Source of the DNA: Bradyrhizobium sp. 190
GTDB lineage: Bacteria > Pseudomonadota > Alphaproteobacteria > Rhizobiales > Xanthobacteraceae
Direction: 5' to 3'
Assembly (NCBI RefSeq): GCF_023073415.1
Contig: NZ_JADPJL010000048.1
Span: 1 to 64,000 of the forward strand
DNA: 64,000 bases
Part shown: positions 53,523 through 62,711 of the stretch, piece after piece
Numbering within the stretch: the first letter of the stretch is position 1
Layout of the letters: each line of letters starts with the position of its first letter
The notes under the pieces: model-generated
Told to the model about the DNA's origin: nothing
What the model saw: the letters and a program-made list of their open reading frames with translations, nothing else
The model's database searches: none
Position numbers and translations under genes: made by a program

Positions 53523-56500
53523 TTAGAACGCTTGGGCCGGTTCGAACGTTGCGCTGCGTTCGGTCAGAAGACGCTCGAGGGGTTTTCTGCCGAACAAGAG
53601 AAAGAGGATGGGTGTCACCACGGTATCCAGCATCGTGGCGCTGAGTAGACCGCCGAAGATCGTGACGGCGACCGGATGCAGGATCTCGCGTCCCGGCTCA
53701 TCCACCCCGAACAACAACGGGGTCAGCGCGAGCCCGGCGCAAAGCGCGGTCATCAGAACGGGGCTGAGCCGCTGCAGGCTTCCCCGGACGATCAAGCCCG
53801 TTCCGAAGCGCTCGCCTTCGTGGAGGGCCAGATTGATATAGTGGGAAATCTTGAGAATCCCGTTTCTGGCGGAGATGCCGGCCAGCGTGATGAAACCCAC
53901 CATCGATGCGACCGAGAGCGTTGTCCGGCGATCTTCAAGGCGAGGACACTGCCGATCAGGGCGAGCGGAATGCCGCCCATGATGATGAGCGCCAGGGCTG
54001 GGGACCGATAGCGGCTGTAGAGAACGATGAAAATCATCGCCAGCGAAGCGAGCGACAGGATGCCGATGTGCAATGCGGCTTCCTCCTGTGCCTGGAACGT
54101 GCCCTCCAGGTTCGCCGTGTAGCCCTGCGGGAAGTCCAGTTCGGTAAGGGCGCGGCGCATGTCGGTAGCGATTTCGGCCATATCGCGGCGGCCGTCCCCG
54201 TTGCCGTAGACCACGATCCTGCGTTGCGTGCCCTCCCTCTGGATCTGGTTGGGCCCGTCGGTCTCGATGATCTCGGCCAGCGCGTGCAGCGGCACGAATC
54301 CGGACGAAGTAGGGATCAGGAGGTTGTGTAGACCCGTGGTCGAGCGATCTTGGTCCGATAGCCGCAACACCACGTCGAACCGGCGGTTGCCGTCGACGAT
54401 CTGCGAGACCTTGCGTCCGTTCGACAGGGTGTCGAGCGCCTGCGTCACGGCGGCTGGCGTCACGCCGTGCAGCGCCGCGCGTGCATGGTCGATATGCACC
54501 CGCACCTGCGGGATGAGTACCTGCTTCTCCACCTGGAGATCGACCAGGCCGGAGATCGTCGAAAGGCGCTGGCGCGACGTTTCCGCAAGCCGGCGCAGCA
54601 CCTCGATATCCTGGCCGTAGATCTTCAGAACGACTTGCGCACGGATGCCCGACTGCAGGTGATCGAGGCGATGGCTGATGGGCTGCCCGATGGCGACCGA
54701 AGCCGGCAGGCCGGAAAGAGCGTCCCGGACATCGGCATAGATGTCTGCCTTTTGGCGCTTCGACGGGACGAGATCGACGTCGATCTCGCTGAAATGAACC
54801 CCCTCGGCATGCTCATCGAGTTCGGCGCGGCCGGTGCGGCGTCCCACCGATTTCACTCCGGGGACTTTTGCAAGCAATTGTTCGGCAAGAAGTCCAAGCC
54901 GATGCGATTCGGCGAGCGAAATGCCGGGATTGTATTGCAGGGAAAGAACAAGCGTTCCCTCGTTGAAGGGTGGCAGAAAACTGCGCGGCATCAGCGTCGC
55001 CGCATAGCCCGCAAACACGACGGCGACGGCCGCCGTGCCAAGCACAAGCCCGCGCCGTTGGAATGCCCAGCCCAGCAGACGGCGGTTGCCCTCCTTCAGA
55101 ATCCGAACGAGCGCGCTGTCACGCTCGCCCGAATGCGCCCTGCCGGAAAGGAGGTAGTAGGACAAGACCGGCGTTACCGTCACCGACGTCAGCAGTGAAG
55201 CAAGTATCGACACGATGTAGGCGATGCCCAGCGGCGTGAACAACCTTCCCTCGATGCCGGGGAGGGCGAACAGCGGCACGAAAACGAGGACGATGATCGC
55301 CGTTGCATAGACGATGCTGGAGCGGACTTCCTGGCTCGCTTGGACGATCACTTCGAGTACAGCCCGGGGCTCCGGCAACGCGGAGTTCTCCCTCAGGCGC
55401 CGCAGAATGTTCTCGACGTCCACCACTGCATCGTCGACCAGTTCGCCGATCGTAATGGCCAGGCCGCCGAGTGTCATCGTGTTTATGGTCATTCCAAAGG
55501 CGCGGAAGACCAGGATGGTGATCAGGATCGATATCGGGATTGCGGTCAAGGAAACCAGCGTCGCGCGCGCATTCATCAGGAAGACGAAGAGAATCAGCGC
55601 GACGACGACGGCGGCCTCGATCAACACCCGTTTTACGTTGCCGATCGATGTCTCGATGAATGTGGCCTGTCGGAACTGGACGTTCGTGACGGTGACTCCC
55701 GCCCGCATCGTGCGCTGCAGGTCGCGCAAGGAAGTTTCGATGCTTCGAGTCAGAGCCACCGTGTCGGCGGCGGGCTGCTTCTGCACGCTGACGATGACGG
55801 CCGGCTTTCCGTTATAGCCTGCGTCTCCGCGCTTGGCACGCGCGGCGAATTCGACAAGAGCGACCTGCTTGAGCAGTATGGGCTGGTCTTCGCGCTCCAT
55901 AACCACCGTGTTGCCAAGGTCGTCGATCTGCCGGGAAAGTCCTACATTGCGAATCAGGTATTCGCGGCCATGCTGGTCAACGAATCCGCCGCCGCTGTTG
56001 GTTCCGAACCCGGCGATCGCTTTTTCGATCTGGTCGTGACTGATGCCAAGTGCCTGCATGGTCGCCACGTTCGGCGTCACCCGGTATTGGCGGACCTCTC
56101 CGCCGATGGGTATCACTTGGGCGACACCGGGGATGGCCAGCAACTGCGGTCTGACGACGAAATCCGCGATCTCGCGAACTTCCATGGGCGACGCATTGCC
56201 GTCGCTGGTGAGCGCGATCAGCATGATCTCGCCCATGATGGAGGTCACCGGCCCCATCTGCGGATTGACCGACGACGGCAGTTGCTCGCGGATCAGCGCG
56301 AGGCGCTCCGAGACGAACTGCCGGGCGCGATAGACGTCGACGCCCCAGTCGAATTCAACATAGACCACGGAAAGGCCGACCCCGGAGACGGAACGCACGC
56401 GGATGACGCCCGGCATACCGTTCATGGACGTCTCGATCGGGAACGTGACGAGCTGCTCGACCTCCTGAGGAGCCAAGCCTTCCGCCTCGGTCAGGATGTT

Positions 56501-56641
56501 GACGGTCGGCCGGTTGATGTCGGGAAGCACGTCGACAGAAATGCGCGGCAGGACATACAGACCATAGGCCACAAGTGCCGCCGCGACGGCCAACACGAAC
56601 AGGCGATTGCGCAAACCGGCCCGGACAATGAGCTCGAACAT
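53523..56641 (-). pseudogene. Heavy-metal efflux RND pump (CusA/CzcA type), frameshifted
   Basis: The 949-residue first segment shows the family features: PLVTFPIETSMNGMPG-like start, GELVDDAVVDVENILRRLRE in TM4 with the two aspartates, and a large periplasmic region. It ends in GQRSRSHRWW, where the other frame gives GFITLAGISARNGILKISHY and continues to EPAQAF. One missing C in GGACAACGC (expected GGACAACCGC, giving G-Q-P-L-S) would join them into 1039 residues. Everything else is intact. The gene starts 8 bp after the adaptor gene's stop. An outer-membrane partner (CusC-type) is not in the window. Confidence 0.85.
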
Positions 56642-56649
56642 CGTGGCTC

Positions 56650-58347
56650 CTAGCGGATCTGGTTGACGAGATCGGTGCCGCGCACGACGACGCGCTCGCC
56701 ACCGCCGAGACCCGCGGCGACGATCACGCGGGTGGCGTCAACCGGCAGGACCCGCACGGGTCTTGGCTCGAAGCGTTCCGGCGCCACGTGCACCCACACG
56801 ATGCTTTCGCCGGCGCCGCTTCGCACCACGGAGTCGCGGGGAAAGATCAACCCTTCAGTGGGCGTGCCGTTTTGAACCATCACCGTGAGCGGCTGGCCGA
56901 TGTTGAGCCCTGCCGGCGCCTCCGGAATGGCGAAATGGACCACGGACGCATGTTGCCTCAGTGCCCGGCTCGTTCCGAGATGTGACAGCGGAATCGATTG
57001 CCCGTTCGAAGCGACGGCCGTGGCTTCGACGGGCGCGTTCAGGTCGATGTCGCCGTAGGCCAGAGCCTCGACCCAAAGCCCCTTGGGATCGGCGATCTGG
57101 TACAGAACATCCTGAGGCTGGATGACCTGGCCCGGCACGACCTTGGCCGTGGTGATGATTCCGTCGGTCGATGCGCGCAGCACTTCATGGTCGCTGCGGG
57201 AATTGCGAACGGTTTCGCGCCTGGCACGCAGGCCTTCCAACTCGCTCTCGAGATCGTTGACTTGACCTTGGGGGACGGCTCCCCGTTCCGCCAGCGGGCG
57301 CAACCGGCGTATCTTGTTTTCTGCGACCGCAATCAGTTGCTCGATCTCGCCCACCTTCTCCAGGATCGTCGTCCGGTCCGCCACGGGCAGGTGAGGTTCG
57401 ATCCGGATCAGCACGTCTCCCTTGCGGACCTCCTGACCGATGCGCGGTATCGCGATCTCGCTGGGAACGACGCGGCCCCCGTAGACGCTTTGCACGATGC
57501 TGCTGCGGTCGGGATTCGCAATGACGCGGCCAATCAGCGTGAGCGCGGGACGCACGCTCTTCGGCTCGGCGGAGGCCGTGCGGATATCCAGGAGACGCTG
57601 GGTCGTCTTTGCGGCGAATGCCGAACCATCCTGAAGGCGTCTCGGCGCGTCGCTCAGAGCAGGCGGTGGCGGCGGCTTGCCCGCATCGGCAGCCGTGCTG
57701 CGCCATTCGCCGAATGAAACCGCAGCGAGGACGACGCACGCGCTCGCCGCCACGGCCGCCGATGTGGCCGCTACCGTGCGGCGTCGGCGTTTCAGAAAGC
57801 GGAATGCCAAGCCCAAGCTCAAAGCAGCAAGGACGAGCGCAGCCCCCACTGGGCCGGCCGAGACCCAGCGGCGTTCGTCCCGAGCAAGCGCGACGGCGTT
57901 TTGAGACAAGGTGAAAGAGTCGACCAGCAGGTCGTCGCCCTTCTTTGCGGCAATCGCGAAGATGACTTCTACCGAACCCGTAGGCCTGGGCTCCGGCAGC
58001 GCAGCGGCATATGAACCGTCGGGTTCTTTCGTCGCCTCGACCGCCGCTGCTTCCCCGATGGTCACCTGCACCGTCGCATCGGGAATGGGCTCGTTGGTGA
58101 CGGCATCGTCGACGAAGATCGAAAGCCGGTTGCCCTTCACGATGCCGACGATCTCATAAAGCTCCGATCGCGCAGCGACCCTGGGAAAGGCCGAGGACAC
58201 CACGGGAGAAATCTTCTCGTCGCCGTGATCGTGCCCCTCATGAGCCACGGAAGCGGCAAAGCTCAGGATGAGGAGAGACAGGCAACCGAGGCCGGCCGCG
58301 CCAAGCCTCGCGATCTGCCTTTTCAGGCAGCATTGTATCGGGAACAT
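56650..58347 (-). CDS. RND periplasmic adaptor (CusB/CzcB type) with extra N-terminal module
   Basis: The 565-residue adaptor begins with a signal (MFPIQCCLKRQIARLGAAGL) and a histidine-rich segment AHEGHDHGDEK. A beta-rich module follows (LSIFVDDAVTNEPIPDATVQ) and then membrane segments near residues 160-200. The membrane-fusion core reads VIANPDRSSIVQSVYGGRVV, a coiled coil (LRPLAERGAVPQGQVNDLES), and GQPLTVMVQNGTPTEGLI. It carries metal from periplasm to pump. ATG at 58347 is chosen because AAGAGG sits 6 nt before it. Upstream of the RND gene in one operon. Confidence 0.88.
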   Translation of the reverse strand: MFPIQCCLKRQIARLGAAGLGCLSLLILSFAASVAHEGHDHGDEKISPVVSSAFPRVAARSELYEIVGIVKGNRLSIFVDDAVTNEPIPDATVQVTIGEAAAVEATKEPDGSYAAALPEPRPTGSVEVIFAIAAKKGDDLLVDSFTLSQNAVALARDERRWVSAGPVGAALVLAALSLGLAFRFLKRRRRTVAATSAAVAASACVVLAAVSFGEWRSTAADAGKPPPPPALSDAPRRLQDGSAFAAKTTQRLLDIRTASAEPKSVRPALTLIGRVIANPDRSSIVQSVYGGRVVPSEIAIPRIGQEVRKGDVLIRIEPHLPVADRTTILEKVGEIEQLIAVAENKIRRLRPLAERGAVPQGQVNDLESELEGLRARRETVRNSRSDHEVLRASTDGIITTAKVVPGQVIQPQDVLYQIADPKGLWVEALAYGDIDLNAPVEATAVASNGQSIPLSHLGTSRALRQHASVVHFAIPEAPAGLNIGQPLTVMVQNGTPTEGLIFPRDSVVRSGAGESIVWVHVAPERFEPRPVRVLPVDATRVIVAAGLGGGERVVVRGTDLVNQIR

Positions 58348-58397
58348 TGAAACCTCTTCAGTCACGCGGAATGGCGGCGACCGGAAAGGTCGCCAAG

Positions 58398-58838
58398 CTA
58401 CGCGAGGCTGAAGGTACTTGGTGGTCGGATCAGAGCAGCGGGTTCGACTCCGTCCGCTGTTCGGCCCGCCGGCAGTTCGACGCGGCCAAGCAAGTCGGAT
58501 GAAGGAATCAAGGCGACGACCGTCGGAATAGCGATCGAGGTGCCGAAGATCGTCCAGGACAACTGCGTACCGCCGGCGGCATCCTCATGATCGGAGTCGA
58601 ATCCATCATGCACGTGACCCTCGGCAACGTTGTCGCCGTGGTCGTGCACATGGCCCGCCAGACGATCATGGAAATGCACGGAACCGCTCAAGGTGACGGC
58701 AGGTTCCAACATCGTGCCTGCTGCGGCCGCGGCCTGGGAGATCGAAATCAGAACCCCCTGCAGCATAAACGCCGAAATCGCCACGAACATGATCGTTCTG
58801 GCGAACCGGCGGAGGGGAAGATGCAGCAGACGTTGCAT
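58398..58838 (-). CDS. Exported histidine-rich protein of the metal-efflux operon
   Basis: The 146-residue protein starts with a basic stretch and a membrane segment (FARTIMFVAISAFMLQGVLI), then a histidine-rich middle: GSVHFHDRLAGHVHDHGDNV, EGHVHDGFDSDHEDAA. The histidine cluster suggests binding of nickel, cobalt, copper or zinc. The tail is hydrophobic. ATG at 58838 is preferred over 59255, whose extension is not coding-like. It precedes the adaptor gene on the same strand and is divergent from the NicO gene, so it may be a metal sensor or buffer. Confidence 0.68.
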   Translation of the reverse strand: MQRLLHLPLRRFARTIMFVAISAFMLQGVLISISQAAAAAGTMLEPAVTLSGSVHFHDRLAGHVHDHGDNVAEGHVHDGFDSDHEDAAGGTQLSWTIFGTSIAIPTVVALIPSSDLLGRVELPAGRTADGVEPAALIRPPSTFSLA

Positions 58839-59018
58839 ACCGCATAAATAATCGGAGTTGATCGTGCTTACAAGGCCGTCCCGGGTCCGCACAACGGCGT
58901 CTTCACACGCACAAGTGGGTATTATTGCTGGATCGGCGGCCGAACGGCCCGAATTGCGGTATGTTCGTCCGCGGGTGCTCGGATCGACCGAACAGCATTC
59001 GAAGATGGTGACAGATCG

Positions 59019-59735
59019 ATGGAAGCCGCTTTCGAGCTTCAGCGCTGGCTCTATGCGAATGCGATAGGCGAATTGAACGCGCTTCAGACGACTGGCTTGG
59101 CCGGCCTGCCATCGTTGGTGGCGGCCGCGTTCTGCTTCGGGATGCTCCATGCCCTGCTGCCCGGTCACGGAAAATCGGTGCTCACGGCCTACTACGCCGG
59201 CGACGGCCGCTGGCGGGGGGCGCTTGCCTCCAGCACGATCCTCATCGTCACGCATGTCGGCTCCGCCGTCGTGTTGGTGATGACAGGCTTCGCCCTACTG
59301 CGGCGGACGATCGGCGGCGCCGGGCGGACACCCGGGCTGGAACACGCCAGTCACGTTCTCATCCTGCTTACCGGCCTGTGGCTTCTCTTCCGGGCACTTC
59401 GACCTCATACGCATGACAGCGAGAAGTCAGGCTTCGCCCTCGCATTCGTGACTGGCGTGATCCCGTGTCCGTTGACGACATTCATTATGACATACGCGAT
59501 CGTGCATGGGGCGGTGGGCGCCGGCCTCGTCTTGAGCGGAATGTTCGCGGCCGGCATGATCGTAACAGTCGCGGCATTTCCGTTGCTGGCCGTTGTATTG
59601 CGGACGAGGGCGTTGCCCGTCGCGTTGGCTTTCAGTCCGCGGTGGCGACATGGCGTGGTGCGGATGCTTGAGATCGCCGCCGCGCTCGCCATAACGGCGA
59701 TCGGCGGCCGGCAGATGACGGGCTGGGCGACCTGA
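59019..59735 (+). CDS. NicO-family nickel/cobalt transporter
   Basis: The 238-residue integral membrane protein has about six helices and the NicO signatures HALLPGHGKSVLTAYYAG and GVIPCPLTTFIMTYAIVHGA, with HTHD in a histidine-rich loop. The family (RcnA/NcoT type) exports nickel and cobalt. It is divergent from the histidine-rich gene and the RND operon, consistent with one metal-responsive regulatory region between 58838 and 59019. Confidence 0.83.
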   Translation: MEAAFELQRWLYANAIGELNALQTTGLAGLPSLVAAAFCFGMLHALLPGHGKSVLTAYYAGDGRWRGALASSTILIVTHVGSAVVLVMTGFALLRRTIGGAGRTPGLEHASHVLILLTGLWLLFRALRPHTHDSEKSGFALAFVTGVIPCPLTTFIMTYAIVHGAVGAGLVLSGMFAAGMIVTVAAFPLLAVVLRTRALPVALAFSPRWRHGVVRMLEIAAALAITAIGGRQMTGWAT

Positions 59736-59780
59736 GATCCGTTGCACTGGGCAGTGCGTAAAGTCGGCAACCAAAGTCCT

Positions 59781-59921
59781 TCAGTTCTTGATGGTGTCTA
59801 TTCTGGTTGCCAGCACCTTATCGATGCGTCGTCCATCGAGATCGACAATTTCGAACCGCCAACTGTGCGCCTCGACGTGCTCGCCAACACTCGGAATGGT
59901 GCCGAACTCCTGCTCATCAAT
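59781..59921 (-). pseudogene. C-terminal fragment of a CorC-family gene
   Basis: The minus strand reads EFGTIPSVGEHVEAHSWRFE, IVDLDGRRIDKVLATRIDTI, then KN and TGA. This is the last 45 or so codons of a CorC_HlyC domain, very close to the end of the gene at 50412. The homology stops at about 59921, where island sequence begins. It marks an old gene cut by the element carrying the integrase, or a recombination junction. Confidence 0.75.
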
Positions 59922-59967
59922 TTTCACTTAGCGGGTAGCCAGTCGTGCCCTAACGGGCTAGCTTGAA

Positions 59968-61233
59968 CTAGGAATGGAACCCGGCTGCCTCATGGAAGAA
60001 ATCCGGACGAGAGCCGGCGCCAACACGCCCCGCCTTTTGGGCTGGCAGGGCCGTAACGTGCTGTTCCCAGTGCTGAAGCGCCTCGCGCATCTCGGTCGCA
60101 TACCGAGCGCGGTTATACACCCCGGCAACGCCCGCTCGGTGACCGCTGACATGGTTCAGGATCGCCTCCACTATGTGCGGCAACACGCCAAGCCGGTCGG
60201 CCATCACCGTGGACGCCGATCTCCGCAGATCGTGCACTGTCCAATGGGGTAGGGGGGCCCCCAGGGTTTCCGCGATCCGTGCATCAAGCGCCGCCTTCGA
60301 CTTGGACCAGCCGGAGAAACCACGATGGGGATCACCGCTGCGCCGGGGCCCGTCACCAAAAAGGAAGTCCCGGCCCTTTTGGCGGTACGGAAGTAGGGAT
60401 AGGGCGACGGGAACCAATGGTAGCGAATGCTCGCGATGGTTCTTGGTGCGGGCGCTTGGCAGCGTCCAGAGCCCCGACAAGGTATCAAGTTCGGCCCATT
60501 GCATGCTGCCGACCTCATCACGACGCTGGGCTGTGAGCAGCAGCAAACGCACAATGCGTCCATAATCGTCGTCGCCACTGGCCTGCCAGATGGCTGATAG
60601 CTCCGTCTCCGTGAGGACCCGCTCGCGGCCTCCCGGCTGTGCAGGTCGGTTAGTGCCGAGAACCGGGTTCGCGGCAATGTCGAGGCCCTCGCGTATTGCC
60701 CAGTTGAACATTGAGGACAGGGCGGTACGGGCGCGGGCGGCTGAGACCGCTCCATGAGCTGATGCGATGTCCGCGATACGAGCTGAAATATGACGGCGGG
60801 CGATCTGGAAGACCGAGATCGAATGCAGGGGTTTCCAACTGGTCAATAAGTAGCGTTCGATCTCCGAGTAGGTCCGGGGCTTCAGCCTTTGTTTGGCGTC
60901 TCGAAGATATTGATCCGCGATTGCTCGGAGGGTGTCGGCCGCCTGCAGGCGCGCCTTGGCTTTCTCGTCTGCCGGGTCTTTGCCATTTGCAACCACGCCC
61001 AGAAGCCGCTTGGCCTCCCTCCGTGCAAGCTCTGGTGTCCAAGGGGCGCCGTGAGGGCCGATCGTGACAAAGCGCTGCCGACCGAACACTCGGTACTTGA
61101 GGACGTAGGTTGCTTGGTCACGTTGACGCCGAACGCCGAAGCCCCGCACCGCTTCGCGGTGGTCTGCGTCCCAAATTGTCTCGCCCGGCTTGAGTGCTTG
61201 CACTGCCCGGATCGTGATGCTCGAAACCGCCAT
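59968..61233 (-). CDS. Tyrosine-type integrase (phage/island)
   Basis: The 421-residue tyrosine recombinase has the DUF4102-type N-terminus (TIWDADHREAVRGFGVRRQR) found in island integrases, a core-binding domain, and the catalytic residues: Arg237 in TAQRRDEVG, His334 and Arg337 in VHDLRRS, His361 in LNHVSG and Tyr373 in GVYNRARY. The frame is complete. It sits with its 5' end 196 bp from a tRNA 3' end at 61429, the usual arrangement of an integrase and its attachment site. Confidence 0.93.
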   Translation of the reverse strand: MAVSSITIRAVQALKPGETIWDADHREAVRGFGVRRQRDQATYVLKYRVFGRQRFVTIGPHGAPWTPELARREAKRLLGVVANGKDPADEKAKARLQAADTLRAIADQYLRDAKQRLKPRTYSEIERYLLTSWKPLHSISVFQIARRHISARIADIASAHGAVSAARARTALSSMFNWAIREGLDIAANPVLGTNRPAQPGGRERVLTETELSAIWQASGDDDYGRIVRLLLLTAQRRDEVGSMQWAELDTLSGLWTLPSARTKNHREHSLPLVPVALSLLPYRQKGRDFLFGDGPRRSGDPHRGFSGWSKSKAALDARIAETLGAPLPHWTVHDLRRSASTVMADRLGVLPHIVEAILNHVSGHRAGVAGVYNRARYATEMREALQHWEQHVTALPAQKAGRVGAGSRPDFFHEAAGFHS

Positions 61234-61401
61234 CGATCAACCTCTGTAGCTACCACGTAGCTACCACCATAGCGCTAATTGCAGCGCAGGTAAGGCGGAA
61301 GGCGGCGAGCTTATTTGTTGATAATACTACGATTTTCGTACGAAAGGCGGGAATGGCGTAGCATCGGCGGAGCCCATGCTATGTCTGTGGAACAGGAGGT
61401 C

Positions 61402-61429
61402 GGTGGTTCGAGCCCACCCAACTGTACCA
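61402..61429 (+). other. tRNA 3'-end fragment, probable attachment site
   Basis: GGTGG-TTCGAGC-CCACC is a perfect T-arm (5-bp stem, 7-nt loop) followed by CAACTGT, a discriminator A and CCA. The bases before it (TGTGGAACAGGAGGTC) are only loosely tRNA-like, and no 5' acceptor complementary to the 3' arm was found nearby. The fragment ends exactly at CCA, as expected when an integrase restores a tRNA 3' end. The tRNA identity is not certain. Confidence 0.65.
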
Positions 61430-61460
61430 ATCCTCACCTCGCTGAATTCCCACGCGAATC

Positions 61461-61500
61461 TGTCGCGACAATTGCGCTGTGGCGTGTCGTCCACCCGTGC
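61461..61500 (+). repeat. 40-nt direct repeat, copy 1
   Basis: Matches 63961-64000 at 35 of 40 positions, ending in the common GTCCACCCGTGC. It begins with the palindrome TGTCGCGACA. The second copy runs to the window edge, so the repeat may be longer. Confidence 0.55.
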
Positions 61501-61532
61501 TTGCGTCCCCACCTTTTATCCAGCTTCTGCGA

Positions 61533-62711
61533 TCAGGTCCGCAACGGCATGAGAAAAGTAAACCGGGTTTCCTCACTGTCCGATTTCACGGTCAATGTGC
61601 CCTCGTGCGCCTTGGCGATCTCGGACGCGATATGCAGGCCGAGACCCAGGCCTTGAAGACTTGCCCTTACGCGGCCGCGAAAGAAGGGCTGAAACAGATG
61701 CTCCATCGCTTCCGCCGAAATCGGCTCGCCCGCGTTGGAGACCGAAAGCTCGAACATGCCGTTGTCGGTGAGAGCCCGAATGAGTACCGGCTTGCCAGGC
61801 GCGCCGTGGGTTAGCGCATTTCCAAGCAGATTTGAAACCAGTTGGCCGAGACGGCTTCGATCGCAGTTGATCGGCTGTGTTATCCGAAAATCGGTCTCGA
61901 TGCGCCGGTCCGGCATCGCTGTCCGCAACTCATCGACCACTTGCTGCAGAACAGGCTCTATCGATGTGTTCGCATTCCTGCTCAGCGTAATGCCGCCGCC
62001 AAGCCTGCCTCGCGCGAAATCCAGGACGTTATCGATCAGGCCGGCCATGCGCAGGACGGTCGTCTCCATCATCTGCAAGACTTTGGTCTCGGTTTCGTCC
62101 TTGGGCTTGCGAAGCAGTATGCGAGCGCCTGCGCTGATAGAAGCGAGCGGATTTCTAAGGTCATGGCCGAGCACGGCGATGAACTGCTCCCGCAGTTCCG
62201 AGGTCTCACGCTCACTTGTCAGGCTCGCACGAGCGGCAGCCTCCTGGCTTCGACTTTGATCGCGAGCGTCGAGAAGTTCGCGCTCATATCGACGACGCTC
62301 GGTCGCCTTGAGAAAAGTGATCCGCGTTGAGATCGGCCTACCCTCGCTATCGCGCCGCTCGGCAGCGTTCACGATCATGGGCAGAAGGTCGCCTTTTGCG
62401 GTGACGAGATCGAGTGCGACTTCATGAAAGAAACCTTGCATCCGCAGAAGCGGCGCAATGTGGGTTTCATAGAACATGCGGCCAGCGATGTTCAGAAGGT
62501 GATGGAGTCGCTGGCCCAGCAACTCCTCAGGGCGGTAGCCTGTCCAATTGCACAGCGTCTTGTTTACTTTGAAGATGCGTCCGCCCGGTTCGAGCGAGAG
62601 ATAGCCGCAAGGAGCGTTTTCATAAAGGTCCTCAAGATCCTCTATGATGGATGAAGCCGGTATCGATGGTGTGAGTTCAGACAAAGGCGCGCATCGCCGC
62701 GATGACTTCAT
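61533..62711 (-). CDS. PAS-domain sensor histidine kinase
   Basis: The 392-residue kinase has no membrane segment. The PAS domain covers about residues 20-150 (LEDLYENAPCGYLSLEPGGR, TLCNWTGYRPEELLGQRLHH). HisKA with the histidine in VLGHDLRNPLASISAGARIL and a HATPase with NLLGNALTHGAPGK and GLGLGLHIASEIAKA follow. Its start overlaps the stop of the RsbQ-like gene by about 35 bp, so the pair is probably co-translated. In Bacillus an RsbQ-type hydrolase serves a PAS-phosphatase (RsbP); here the PAS partner is a kinase. ATG at 62711 is one of two candidate starts. Confidence 0.85.
   Translation of the reverse strand: MKSSRRCAPLSELTPSIPASSIIEDLEDLYENAPCGYLSLEPGGRIFKVNKTLCNWTGYRPEELLGQRLHHLLNIAGRMFYETHIAPLLRMQGFFHEVALDLVTAKGDLLPMIVNAAERRDSEGRPISTRITFLKATERRRYERELLDARDQSRSQEAAARASLTSERETSELREQFIAVLGHDLRNPLASISAGARILLRKPKDETETKVLQMMETTVLRMAGLIDNVLDFARGRLGGGITLSRNANTSIEPVLQQVVDELRTAMPDRRIETDFRITQPINCDRSRLGQLVSNLLGNALTHGAPGKPVLIRALTDNGMFELSVSNAGEPISAEAMEHLFQPFFRGRVRASLQGLGLGLHIASEIAKAHEGTLTVKSDSEETRFTFLMPLRT

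Noticed and set aside
55340..56653. A 437-codon open frame on the plus strand under the RND gene
   Set aside because: Antisense to a clearly coding RND transporter; composition is shadow-like.
61327..61512. A minus-strand peptide over the tRNA end (VGWARTTDLLFHRHS)
   Set aside because: Peptides of this type are typical spurious translations across tRNA-like ends; there is no start site.
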